5,745 nt of DNA from Bacillota bacterium (GCA_023411645.1 JAEYON010000120.1:1-5745); one strand, 5' to 3'; shown: positions 1 through 5,226, counted from the stretch's first letter. The notes: a model not told the origin generated them from the sequence alone. Numbers and translations: made by a program.

Positions 1-443
1 AGGTATTTGAAGCATTTGAGGTTAAACCTTTTGATTACTTGGTAAAGCCGGTTGATGAGTCAAAAATATATAATACTATGAAAAGAGCCTATCAAGATAT
101 TGAGCAAACGGCAGATAACTTTTTTAATTATTCAAATAAAAATCTTACATATAAAATTCCATTGTCAAAAATCTACTACTTTGAAAGTACGGGTAGAATT
201 ACCAAACTACAACTAAAGACAGAGTCAATATTGTTGTATCTAAAAATAGGTGACATAGAGGTTTCTTTGAAGAATAAAAACTTCTTTAGATGCCATAAAG
301 GCTTCATTGTTAACTTTGAACACATATTTCAGTTTTCCAAAAATGAAATCGTCCTGGATAACAATTCTAAGATATTCTTAAGCAAGCTAAAATATAAGGA
401 ATTTTCAGAAGCCTTCAGGGGGTATATGAGGAGGAGCAGGTAA
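1..443 (+). CDS. LytTR-family response regulator (AgrA/PlnC-like), 5' end outside the window
   Basis: The frame is open from the left edge (first full codon at base 3), so the gene is truncated and its start is not visible. The 146 visible residues begin in the last part of a receiver domain: the motif FDYLVKP contains the conserved Lys-Pro of receiver strand 5. The phosphoacceptor Asp and acidic pocket lie upstream of the window. From about visible residue 50 there is a LytTR DNA-binding domain, with KIYYFES, then FFRCHKGFIVN, close to the AgrA-type FFRCHK..IVN core, and a basic C-terminal tail. Proteins of this family bind direct repeats in promoters of quorum-sensing and bacteriocin genes after phosphorylation by an AgrC-type kinase. 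The stop overlaps the kinase start by one base, so the two are co-translated. The family assignment is secure; the identity of the regulated promoters is inference. Confidence 0.93.
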   Translation, partial: VFEAFEVKPFDYLVKPVDESKIYNTMKRAYQDIEQTADNFFNYSNKNLTYKIPLSKIYYFESTGRITKLQLKTESILLYLKIGDIEVSLKNKNFFRCHKGFIVNFEHIFQFSKNEIVLDNNSKIFLSKLKYKEFSEAFRGYMRRSR

Positions 444-1759
444 TGGGCATGACTAGTGTATTAGCTAATGTATTCTCAGATGTAATTAATAGTATAGTCT
501 GGATAATGTTTTCCATCGTGTTACTAGAGAGAAAGAACTCTTTCTTAAAAATATTGATAACCTATATTATAGGTTATATTTCTATATTAATTATTAGCAT
601 ATTTTTTGAAGAGAGTGGAGAACTAGTATTATTGTTCTATCCTTTCTTGATTTTTTTTATTTTGTTTACCGGAAAAGTAATTCATAGATTATTCACTTGC
701 ATTACTACCTTCTGCATTAGCTATTCTACCGAAGTATTAGTAGTAGCAGTAATAAATACAAGCTCAAATCATAATTTTTTTGCAGGAACATTAGGTGACA
801 CTCAGTTTTTAATTTTTATTTCGATATTTAAACTTACTATTTTTCTAATTATATTTGGCATACTTAGAAGCTTCAAATCATATGTTTATCTGAAAATATC
901 CAAATTATCAGTTTCTCAGACATTACTATTAACATCTCTTCCGTTATTTGGAACATTTCATGTTGCAGTGCTTGATATAGGAATAACTAGACTTGAAATA
1001 GTACCAGTTAAAGCATCGGCTATAATGATAATATCCTCTATTACAGCAATTCTTTATACGGGAATACTTCTAGTTATGATTGATAAGATAGTTTTAAACA
1101 AATATCTACTCTATAATGTCCAACTATCCAAGGCTCAGCTTGACGTACAGTTTGAGCACTATAAAAGTTTAATGGAAAGTACAAAGCACACTAAGCGGCT
1201 AAAGCATGATATGAAAAATCATCTTATGTGTATAAAGAACCTGATTGAGCAGGACAAGCTAGGTGAAGTGAAGTCCTTCATTGGTGAAATAAATAGTTCA
1301 CTAAATTCAGATAAAAATATTATTAGCACAGGTAATACCATTGTAGATGCAATTGTTAACGATAAAGCTCAGGTTGCACAGTCTAAGGGTATTAAATACG
1401 AGTTCAGTGGGTGCTTACCATCTGATAATTTTATCAGCCCATTTGATATCAGTACTATTTTTTGTAATGCTATTGATAATGCATTAGAGGCAACGGAAAA
1501 AAGCGTTGCGCCCTTTGTTAAAATAGAAGTTTTTTCTCAAGGAGACTGTTTAATTATCAATATATCGAACTCTGTAAATAAAAATATATCGATAGACGGA
1601 AATACAATAGCTACAACAAAAAGCAATAGTTCAGATCATGGATTTGGGTTACTAAACATAAAAGAAAGTGTAGAAAAAAATAAAGGGGAGTTATCCTTAA
1701 GATGCAAGAATGAAATTTTTACACTTGATATTCTCTTTCGATCCCTTTCATTACATTAA
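443..1759 (+). CDS. AgrC-like sensor histidine kinase (GHKL ATPase, peptide-pheromone type)
   Basis: 438 residues. The ATG is embedded in the stop of the upstream regulator and is preceded by AGGAGGAG at 429-436, an ideal spacing. Residues 1 to about 215 are hydrophobic, with roughly six or seven membrane helices, as in the HPK10 class (AgrC, PlnB, BlpH) that reads secreted peptides. A coiled linker (about 220-250) leads to the phosphoacceptor motif KHDMKNHL with His255. The C-terminal GHKL ATPase has its N box at CNAIDNALEA (Asn342, Asp345, Asn346) and its G box at DHGFGLLNI (Gly400, Gly402). All catalytic elements look intact. It should autophosphorylate at His255 in response to an extracellular peptide and pass the phosphate to the regulator upstream. 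A double-glycine peptide gene directly downstream is the natural ligand candidate, but that pairing is inferred from position. Confidence 0.95.
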   Translation: MGMTSVLANVFSDVINSIVWIMFSIVLLERKNSFLKILITYIIGYISILIISIFFEESGELVLLFYPFLIFFILFTGKVIHRLFTCITTFCISYSTEVLVVAVINTSSNHNFFAGTLGDTQFLIFISIFKLTIFLIIFGILRSFKSYVYLKISKLSVSQTLLLTSLPLFGTFHVAVLDIGITRLEIVPVKASAIMIISSITAILYTGILLVMIDKIVLNKYLLYNVQLSKAQLDVQFEHYKSLMESTKHTKRLKHDMKNHLMCIKNLIEQDKLGEVKSFIGEINSSLNSDKNIISTGNTIVDAIVNDKAQVAQSKGIKYEFSGCLPSDNFISPFDISTIFCNAIDNALEATEKSVAPFVKIEVFSQGDCLIINISNSVNKNISIDGNTIATTKSNSSDHGFGLLNIKESVEKNKGELSLRCKNEIFTLDILFRSLSLH

Positions 1760-1825
1760 AAAGGCATCTTGTGTATTATATATTGTTTTTTTATTTATAT
1801 GGAATAATATGTATTTATTAGTGGT

Positions 1826-1833
1826 GAAGGGGG
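1826..1833 (+). promoter_or_regulatory. Ribosome binding site of the pheromone-like peptide gene
   Basis: GAAGGGGG lies 7 bases before the ATG at 1841. It supports translation of a short gene that is easily missed by ORF length cutoffs. Confidence 0.75.
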
Positions 1834-1840
1834 TTATGAC

Positions 1841-1978
1841 ATGATAAATACACAGGATTTCATAGATTTGGATGAAGTTGAGTTACAGGATGTCCTTGGG
1901 GGTGGATGGGGGAGAGATTATATTCAAAAGATAAGTGAATTTTTGTCTGACCTATTTGGCAAAGACGACAAAAAATAA
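1841..1978 (+). CDS. Double-glycine-leader peptide, candidate quorum-sensing pheromone
   Basis: 45 codons. The leader fits the bacteriocin/ComC-type consensus exactly when the cut is placed after Gly21: Leu at -12, Glu at -8, Leu at -7, Val at -4 and Gly-Gly at -2/-1 (LDEVELQDVLGG). The predicted mature peptide has 24 residues, begins GWGRDYIQK and ends FGKDDKK. It is charge-balanced, and its middle can form an amphipathic helix. It lacks the Gly/Ala-rich membrane-spanning stretch of the two later peptides. Peptides of this size and leader type are secreted and cleaved by C39-peptidase ABC transporters. Position right behind an AgrC-like kinase suggests the inducing pheromone of that kinase, as PlnA and BlpC are in their loci. 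A small bacteriocin is the alternative. The coding call is strong; the pheromone role is inference. Confidence 0.85.
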   Translation: MINTQDFIDLDEVELQDVLGGGWGRDYIQKISEFLSDLFGKDDKK

Positions 1979-2055
1979 AATATTTGAATGTTTTACGGTT
2001 AATAATAGAATTTTTATTTATTAATAGACATACAAATATAGTTCTCCAAGCATGT

Positions 2056-2070
2056 TATGCAATATGCATA
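2056..2070 (+). repeat. Short palindrome TATGCA-ATA-TGCATA
   Basis: Two 6-base arms (2056-2061 and 2065-2070) are perfect inverted copies around a 3-base centre, in the 184-bp gap between the pheromone-like gene and the DUF5085-like gene. The size fits a dimeric regulator site, but 6-bp arms can arise by chance in AT-rich DNA. No matching copy was seen before the other genes. The rest of the gap has no convincing terminator or further gene. Confidence 0.25.
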
Positions 2071-2162
2071 GCGAAACTAATTAGAATCAGAATATAGAAG
2101 GGAAGTACAGATACAATGAAGTAGAATACGGAAAAGAATTCAGACTTGAAAACGTTTTATCA

Positions 2163-2588
2163 TTGAGAAAGAAAATGACACAACAACAAATCAATGAAGA
2201 AATGATCAAAATAGGTAAACTTCTACAAGATAATGGAGCAAAAAAACAGGGTCCCATTGTAACAATTACCTTTGCAATAGAAAATGTTAATGGGAATCAC
2301 ATGTTAGATATGGAAATACTTGTGCCAATAGATAAAAAGCTTGATTTGACTAGTGAATACACATTAAAACCTGCATTTCACATTGTAAATGCAGTATACG
2401 CAAGACACACTGGAAACCCAGCGGCATTGCAGAATACATATAATGAAATGCTAGCGTTTATCCATCAAAATAATTTACAACAAATAACTGCTGGATATAA
2501 TGTGCAGGTCAATGAATTACTTCCGGGTATGACACCTAATGACATGATTGTAGATGTGTATATAGGGGTTAGTCCAAATATATTGTAA
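2163..2588 (+). CDS. DUF5085-like cytosolic protein, start uncertain (possible frameshift at the 5' end)
   Basis: From TTG at 2163 this gives 141 residues, soluble, without signal peptide or membrane helices. The pattern (KKMTQQQINEEM, then GPIVTITFAIE, LVPIDKKL, QNTYNEM, VDVYIGVSPNIL) resembles the DUF5085 family from memory; its function is unknown to me, and I recall such proteins near secreted toxin genes. Neither TTG 2163 nor ATG 2175 has a good ribosome binding site. The same frame is open back to 2085 and continues protein-like sequence (EYGKEFRLENVLS) with no ATG, GTG or TTG. An out-of-frame ATG at 2116 with GAAGGGA at 2097-2103 would join it after adding one base, so the original start was probably there. 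The present gene may be N-terminally truncated or inactive. It sits between the pheromone-like gene and the bacteriocin pair, so a locus-specific accessory role is possible. Confidence 0.7.
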   Translation: MRKKMTQQQINEEMIKIGKLLQDNGAKKQGPIVTITFAIENVNGNHMLDMEILVPIDKKLDLTSEYTLKPAFHIVNAVYARHTGNPAALQNTYNEMLAFIHQNNLQQITAGYNVQVNELLPGMTPNDMIVDVYIGVSPNIL

Positions 2589-2742
2589 TTAGCTTCTGTT
2601 AACCATGGAATAGGAGTTAATATATACTGCGAAGGCATCTGAGATTTTGGCTTGAAATCTATGCGCAAGAGGACGAAAAGAAGTGTAAGTGCTTTTGTAT
2701 AAAAATTTATTAAGTAACGAAACGAAAGTGAGGTCTTTAAAT

Positions 2743-2982
2743 ATGACTTATGCAATGAATTTGAACAATGTTGGTTTTGCTGAGTTAACTCATGATGAAA
2801 TGATGTGTGTTGATGGGGGAGGATGGCTTGCAGGTATTACAGTGGCGGCATTAACAGTAACAGGAGTAGTATTAGCAATTGTTGCTCCACCTGCAGGTGC
2901 AGGAGTCTTATATTATACTGGTGTTGCTTTTGCAGGGCTTGGTGGAGTAGCAGGAACTGTAGGCGCTTGGAATGCAAAATAA
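2743..2982 (+). CDS. Class II bacteriocin precursor with double-glycine leader (first peptide of a pair)
   Basis: 79 residues from ATG 2743, chosen because GTGAGG (2728-2733) precedes it at good spacing; the frame also opens upstream at TTG 2689 without support. The leader LTHDEMMCVDGG matches the export consensus (Leu -12, Thr -11, Glu -8, Met -7, Val -4, Gly-Gly), so cleavage is expected after Gly26. The 53-residue mature part starts GWLAG and is Gly/Ala/Val-rich, with a hydrophobic stretch (ITVAALTVTGVVLAIVA), a Pro-Pro break and a second Gly-rich stretch ending GAWNAK. GxxxG motifs occur at the mature N-terminus (GWLAG) and near the C-terminus (GGVAG), as in helix-packing two-peptide bacteriocins. 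The likely action is permeabilising competitor membranes. It lies 21 bp before the second precursor, which indicates co-expression. Class IIb (two-peptide) versus Blp-like class IIc cannot be settled from sequence. Confidence 0.88.
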   Translation: MTYAMNLNNVGFAELTHDEMMCVDGGGWLAGITVAALTVTGVVLAIVAPPAGAGVLYYTGVAFAGLGGVAGTVGAWNAK

Positions 2983-2985
2983 TTG

Positions 2986-2994
2986 AGGAAGGAG
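2986..2994 (+). promoter_or_regulatory. Ribosome binding site fixing the start of the second bacteriocin peptide
   Basis: AGGAAGGAG lies 9 bases before ATG 3004. It overlaps the longer TTG-initiated frame beginning at 2983, so the ATG and not the TTG is the real start. Confidence 0.8.
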
Positions 2995-3003
2995 AATTAT
3001 TTT

Positions 3004-3255
3004 ATGAGAGAGTTAATATCCATAAATTTTGAGGATTTTAGTAATTCTGATTTGATGTCAATCAATGCTGGCGGCTTTTGGGATGGAGTAGGTGTATTTG
3101 CAACAGCTGTAGGAGTTGGGATTGCAGCATGTGCGGTTATAGTTACTGCACCGGTAACTGCAACTGCTATTGTTGTCGTAGGAGCTTCTGCTTTAGTTGT
3201 TTCTGGTTTTGGATGTGCGGTAGGTGGAGCTATGATGCTAGGTGGAAAGGCATAA
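3004..3255 (+). CDS. Class II bacteriocin precursor with Ala-Gly type leader (second peptide of a pair)
   Basis: 83 residues from ATG 3004. The leader FSNSDLMSINAG matches the double-glycine consensus in register only if the cut follows Ala22-Gly23 (Phe -12, Ser -11, Asp -8, Leu -7, Ile -4, Ala-Gly), an accepted variant of Gly-Gly. The mature part is then 60 residues, starts GFWDGVGVF, and is very hydrophobic (Ala/Val/Gly). It has two Cys, mature positions 20 and 48, which could form a disulfide. GxxxG motifs occur at the mature N-terminus (GFWDG) and at GCAVG. The tandem arrangement, similar length and shared architecture with the preceding precursor suggest the two act as a two-component bacteriocin that inserts into target membranes. 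Two independent bacteriocins are the alternative. A hairpin follows directly, then the likely immunity gene. Confidence 0.88.
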   Translation: MRELISINFEDFSNSDLMSINAGGFWDGVGVFATAVGVGIAACAVIVTAPVTATAIVVVGASALVVSGFGCAVGGAMMLGGKA

Positions 3256-3267
3256 GAAAAACAATAT

Positions 3268-3302
3268 CTAGACATCTAGGAAAGACTTTTCTAGATGTCT
3301 AG
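3268..3302 (+). terminator. Strong hairpin between the bacteriocin pair and the immunity gene (terminator or attenuator)
   Basis: CTAGACATCTAG (3268-3279) and CTAGATGTCTAG (3291-3302) are perfect 12-base inverted copies, and three more pairs extend inward around a short loop. Only four T residues follow (3307-3310), so termination may be partial and allow some read-through into the downstream gene. Each arm is itself nearly palindromic (CTAGA..TCTAG). An mRNA-stabilising 3' stem is an alternative. Confidence 0.7.
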
Positions 3303-3328
3303 GTGATTTTGGAAGGACGCATTTAATA

Positions 3329-3922
3329 ATGAAAGACCAAATTGGGAAATTTAGAAAAGTTATATTTTTGAGCACTTTGTTTACTCTGATTACAATTGCA
3401 TGTGTTGTCCTTATTAGGTATGTATACAGTTATATTGATGTGATGACACTACTAATTGGAATACCAGCAGTGATCTTGATTGTTATGGTGTTATTTGATT
3501 TAATCTTAATAAGTATAAGAAAGTATAAAAGGGGAAAATGTATTTTTGAATTATATTCTTTAGGACATAAGACTGAATCATTAAAAATAATCCCGCTAGT
3601 TTTATTAATTTTAAGCGCTTTAAATGTTTTAGGCACAAAATCATACATTAAGATTATATTAACAGTGGTTGCGCTTTTTATGGCAATCTTTTTAGCGAAT
3701 AGATTATGGATGAAAACAATATGTATATGTGAAGAAGGAATTTATTCTTTTGGCGAATTTTATAGGTGGAATGAAGTTGTATGTTATAAATCAGACGAAA
3801 ATAAAATAAATTTTAAAGTTATTAAAAAAAAGAATATACATGATCTGGAGTTAGAATATAACAGAAGTGAAAAAGAAAAAATTGATTATTATATATCTGA
3901 AAAAGGAATTAGGTACATATAA
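3329..3922 (+). CDS. Four-helix membrane protein with cytosolic C-terminal domain, candidate bacteriocin immunity protein
   Basis: 197 residues from ATG 3329, with GGAAGGA at 3311-3317. Four hydrophobic helices are visible at about residues 11-30, 39-63, 86-103 and 106-124, arranged as two hairpins separated by a basic loop (IRKYKRGK). The last 70 residues are soluble, with the pattern GIYSFGEFYRWNEVVCY, reminiscent of the DUF5673 type of membrane-tethered beta domain; I cannot confirm that family without a search. It is the first gene behind the two bacteriocin precursors, the standard place for a self-protection gene, and lies in the same transcription direction across a leaky hairpin. The membrane topology is clear; the immunity role is inferred from position. 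The stop lies 14 bp before the remnant transporter start. Confidence 0.78.
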   Translation: MKDQIGKFRKVIFLSTLFTLITIACVVLIRYVYSYIDVMTLLIGIPAVILIVMVLFDLILISIRKYKRGKCIFELYSLGHKTESLKIIPLVLLILSALNVLGTKSYIKIILTVVALFMAIFLANRLWMKTICICEEGIYSFGEFYRWNEVVCYKSDENKINFKVIKKKNIHDLELEYNRSEKEKIDYYISEKGIRYI

Positions 3923-3936
3923 TTTTAAGGAGAAAA

Positions 3937-4184
3937 ATGCTATATAAACTAAGAAAATACTACTGTATCAAACAACATGACATAACCGATTGCTGAGCTG
4001 CTTGTCTTGCAACCATCAGTAACAATACGGTTTTAAAACATGTATAACCAAAATAAGAGAATTTGCTGGCACAGACAAACAGGGGACAAATGCATACGGA
4101 GTGATTAAGGCAGCTGAGAGCCTTGGGTTAATAGCCAAGGGTGTAAAGGGGAACCGGGAGGCCTTTTTTTCAGAGTTTCCCTAA
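3937..4184 (+). pseudogene. Remnant of a C39-peptidase bacteriocin ABC transporter (leader peptidase domain), inactivated
   Basis: ATG 3937 follows AAGGAG at spacing typical of a real gene and encodes KYYCIKQHDITDC, the N-terminus of a C39 peptidase domain with the catalytic Cys (codon 19). The next codon is TGA at 3994-3996 where the family has Gly (DCGAAC). The same frame continues AACLATIS, then one base is missing near 4021-4023. The shifted frame resumes with QYGFKTCITKIREFAGTDK and, further on, GVIKAAESLGLIAKGVKGN and EAFFSEFP before TAA 4182. About 82 codons remain of a protein normally over 700 residues; the active-site His/Asp region, membrane domain and ATPase are absent. This family cuts double-glycine leaders and exports the peptides, exactly what the three precursors here need. 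The remnant cannot do it, so an intact transporter must exist elsewhere if the peptides are secreted. Confidence 0.9.
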
Positions 4185-4188
4185 TTAA

Positions 4189-4225
4189 CAATATGACTAA
4201 AGAGTTCAAAGTCGTAGTCATATTG
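4189..4225 (+). repeat. Inverted repeat forming an 11-bp stem after the transporter remnant
   Basis: CAATATGACTA (4189-4199) and TAGTCATATTG (4215-4225) are perfect inverted copies with a 15-base loop. Three further pairs (TTA/TAA) lie outside one mismatch. No T-run follows on the + strand, so it is not a classic terminator. It lies directly after the point where homology to the C39 domain stops, so it may mark the deletion junction or be a weak 3' structure. Confidence 0.45.
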
Positions 4226-4244
4226 CTAATTCTTAAAAAATAAA

Positions 4245-4252
4245 AGAGGTGA
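4245..4252 (+). promoter_or_regulatory. Ribosome binding site that selects the TTG start of the DUF4177 gene
   Basis: AGAGGTGA ends 5 bases before TTG 4258. The alternative GTG at 4249 lies inside this site and would have no spacing, so the TTG is preferred. Confidence 0.65.
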
Positions 4253-4257
4253 ACATT

Positions 4258-4470
4258 TTGTACGAATGTAAATATGTTAAAGTAGAATTAAGGAGTGGTG
4301 CGTTTGAGCGCAAACCCATAGAAGATTATCATAAAATTATTGATGAACATTTACTAGATGGGTGGAGATTTGTACAAGCTTTCTCACCAAATACATTAAC
4401 TGGACTATCGTCAACTGCTAGTTACTTAGAACTGATATTCGAAAGGGAAGTAAGGATTCCAAATGAATAA
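4258..4470 (+). CDS. DUF4177-family small protein
   Basis: 70 residues from TTG 4258. The sequence starts MYECKYVKVEL and carries the DUF4177 pattern: KPIEDYHKIIDEHLLDGWRF with the conserved Gly-Trp, then a Ser/Thr/Gly loop and YLELIFER. It is a small soluble alpha/beta protein without signal peptide or membrane segment. The family's biochemical function is not known; members are widespread in Bacillota and are often seen beside bacteriocin or peptide-export genes. It lies downstream of the dead transporter and overlaps the next small membrane gene by 8 bases, which implies translational coupling and a shared role with it. The family call rests on remembered sequence patterns and is fairly sure; the link to bacteriocin biology is by context only. 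Confidence 0.82.
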   Translation: MYECKYVKVELRSGAFERKPIEDYHKIIDEHLLDGWRFVQAFSPNTLTGLSSTASYLELIFEREVRIPNE

Positions 4471-4678
4471 ACTTTCAAGAGAAATACTAGGGAAAAGGGT
4501 ATATATAGTCTCTCAAATACTACTAATAGCTATTATTTTAGTATTTTGTTTTAAAAAGGTAATATTAAAAGTAGTAGATAGAAACATAGTTAACACAGTA
4601 TCATTATATTCAATTATTATATTTGGTACTGTTGTAATAGTTAAATACATAATATATTACATAAAAAACAAACATTAG
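4463..4678 (+). CDS. Small two-helix membrane protein, unknown function
   Basis: 71 residues from ATG 4463, inside the end of the DUF4177 gene, with TAAGGA at 4451-4456 as ribosome binding site. Two membrane helices are visible, about residues 12-31 and 43-66, joined by a short basic loop and framed by basic ends (MNKLSREILGKR and YIKNKH). No motif identifies a family. The size, topology and coupled position fit the small membrane immunity or accessory proteins of bacteriocin loci, but nothing in the sequence proves it. Confidence 0.65.
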   Translation: MNKLSREILGKRVYIVSQILLIAIILVFCFKKVILKVVDRNIVNTVSLYSIIIFGTVVIVKYIIYYIKNKH

Positions 4679-4718
4679 TTATATAGTGTTGATAATACAT
4701 ATTTATAAACAATATATA

Positions 4719-4750
4719 AAACAACCTAAACAAGGAGAACTTAGTTGTTT
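4719..4750 (+). promoter_or_regulatory. Hairpin that displays a ribosome binding site in its loop
   Basis: AAACAAC-C-TAA (4719-4729) pairs with TTAGTTGTTT (4741-4750) through 10 base pairs with one bulged C. The 11-base loop holds AAGGAGA (4732-4738), and the downstream arm contains the TTG start of a 38-codon ORF. The arrangement could limit access to the start codon. A T-rich stretch follows, so a weak terminator for the upstream pair is also possible. Confidence 0.4.
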
Positions 4751-4861
4751 GTATTTTTATTCTTTTATAGGGATTTAACTACATATGATAGAGTTATATT
4801 ATATATATTTTTAATTATTCCTTTAGGATATTCAATTTTTATTCATAGACCAAAGTTCTAG
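4745..4861 (+). CDS. Possible 38-residue hydrophobic membrane peptide
   Basis: TTG 4745 lies 6 bases after AAGGAGA, and the frame runs 38 codons to TAG 4859. The product starts MFVFLFFYRD, has a second hydrophobic run (VILYIFLIIPLGYSIFI, about residues 17-33) and ends HRPKF. It would be a one- or two-helix membrane peptide. In favour: the spacing of the ribosome binding site and location in a row of small membrane genes. Against: the TTG start, the short length and AT-rich DNA, in which hydrophobic codons arise readily. It could also be the remains of a larger immunity-type protein. Confidence 0.4.
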   Translation: MFVFLFFYRDLTTYDRVILYIFLIIPLGYSIFIHRPKF

Positions 4862-4942
4862 TTAATCATATTATACAATAACGCTAATAACTATAGAATT
4901 ATTATAAAATATTAAACTTATTATCAAAGACTGAGGGGCATC

Positions 4943-5218
4943 ATGTTAGTAGCAAAATGTACATTTTTAATTATAGAAATAATAAACATAATAAATATTA
5001 ATATAAATAAAAAGTTAGTGCAGTCTAAAAATAATTGCATTGTATCACTAGCGAGCTTTTCCATAATTGACGTAATAATAATTAGCAACTATATATTCCA
5101 TTGTACAATCACATTAATAGATTTCTTAATTTTATTAGCTACCTTAATTTATTTAATATCTATTATTACTTTAAATCTAAGAAATAAAAAAGACTCAACT
5201 AACCATAGCCGGAGATAA
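4943..5218 (+). CDS. Small three-helix membrane protein, unknown function
   Basis: 91 residues from ATG 4943, preceded by GAGGGG (4933-4938). Three hydrophobic segments are visible at about residues 4-20, 32-53 and 57-77, with a basic loop (NKKLVQSKNN) and a polar, basic tail (RNKKDSTNHSRR). The first helix is low in complexity, an Ile/Asn alternation (IIEIINIINININ), which partly reflects the AT-rich DNA. There are three Cys but no recognised motif. No family could be assigned. Its place in a one-direction series of small membrane genes after a bacteriocin pair suggests an immunity or accessory protein. The gap before it (4862-4942) shows no terminator or convincing promoter. Confidence 0.55.
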   Translation: MLVAKCTFLIIEIINIINININKKLVQSKNNCIVSLASFSIIDVIIISNYIFHCTITLIDFLILLATLIYLISIITLNLRNKKDSTNHSRR

Positions 5219-5226
5219 AATATCTA

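Noticed and set aside
1760..1840. Promoter for the pheromone-like gene
   Set aside because: The stretch is AT-rich with several -10-like hexamers, but no pairing with a -35 at acceptable spacing stood out, so no position is claimed.
2051..2086. Ten-codon ORF starting ATG near 2052
   Set aside because: It has no ribosome binding site and no recognisable leader or hydrophobic pattern; it overlaps the short palindrome.
2598..2620. Two GTTAA motifs upstream of the bacteriocin pair as a LytTR site
   Set aside because: Their spacing of 18 bases is not the usual 21-22, and the flanking bases do not match, so chance is likely.
2465..2755. 96-codon open frame on the minus strand
   Set aside because: It is antisense to the DUF5085-like gene and the start of a bacteriocin gene, has no ribosome binding site, and its product does not resemble a protein family.
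2997..3275. 92-codon minus-strand frame rich in Pro/Thr/Ala
   Set aside because: It is the antisense shadow of the Gly/Ala/Val-rich second bacteriocin gene; the composition follows from the complementary codons.
2823..3302. Overlapping + strand frames with Cys/Ser/Arg-rich products (2823-3032 and 3078-3302)
   Set aside because: They are shifted readings of the Gly/Ala-rich bacteriocin codons. No ribosome binding sites support them, and the leader peptides clearly occupy the other frames.
3994..3996. TGA read as a sense codon (Gly, Trp or Sec) in the C39 domain
   Set aside because: A frameshift occurs 25 bases later and the ORF ends early, so ordinary gene decay explains it. No selenocysteine element or other sign of an altered code was seen.
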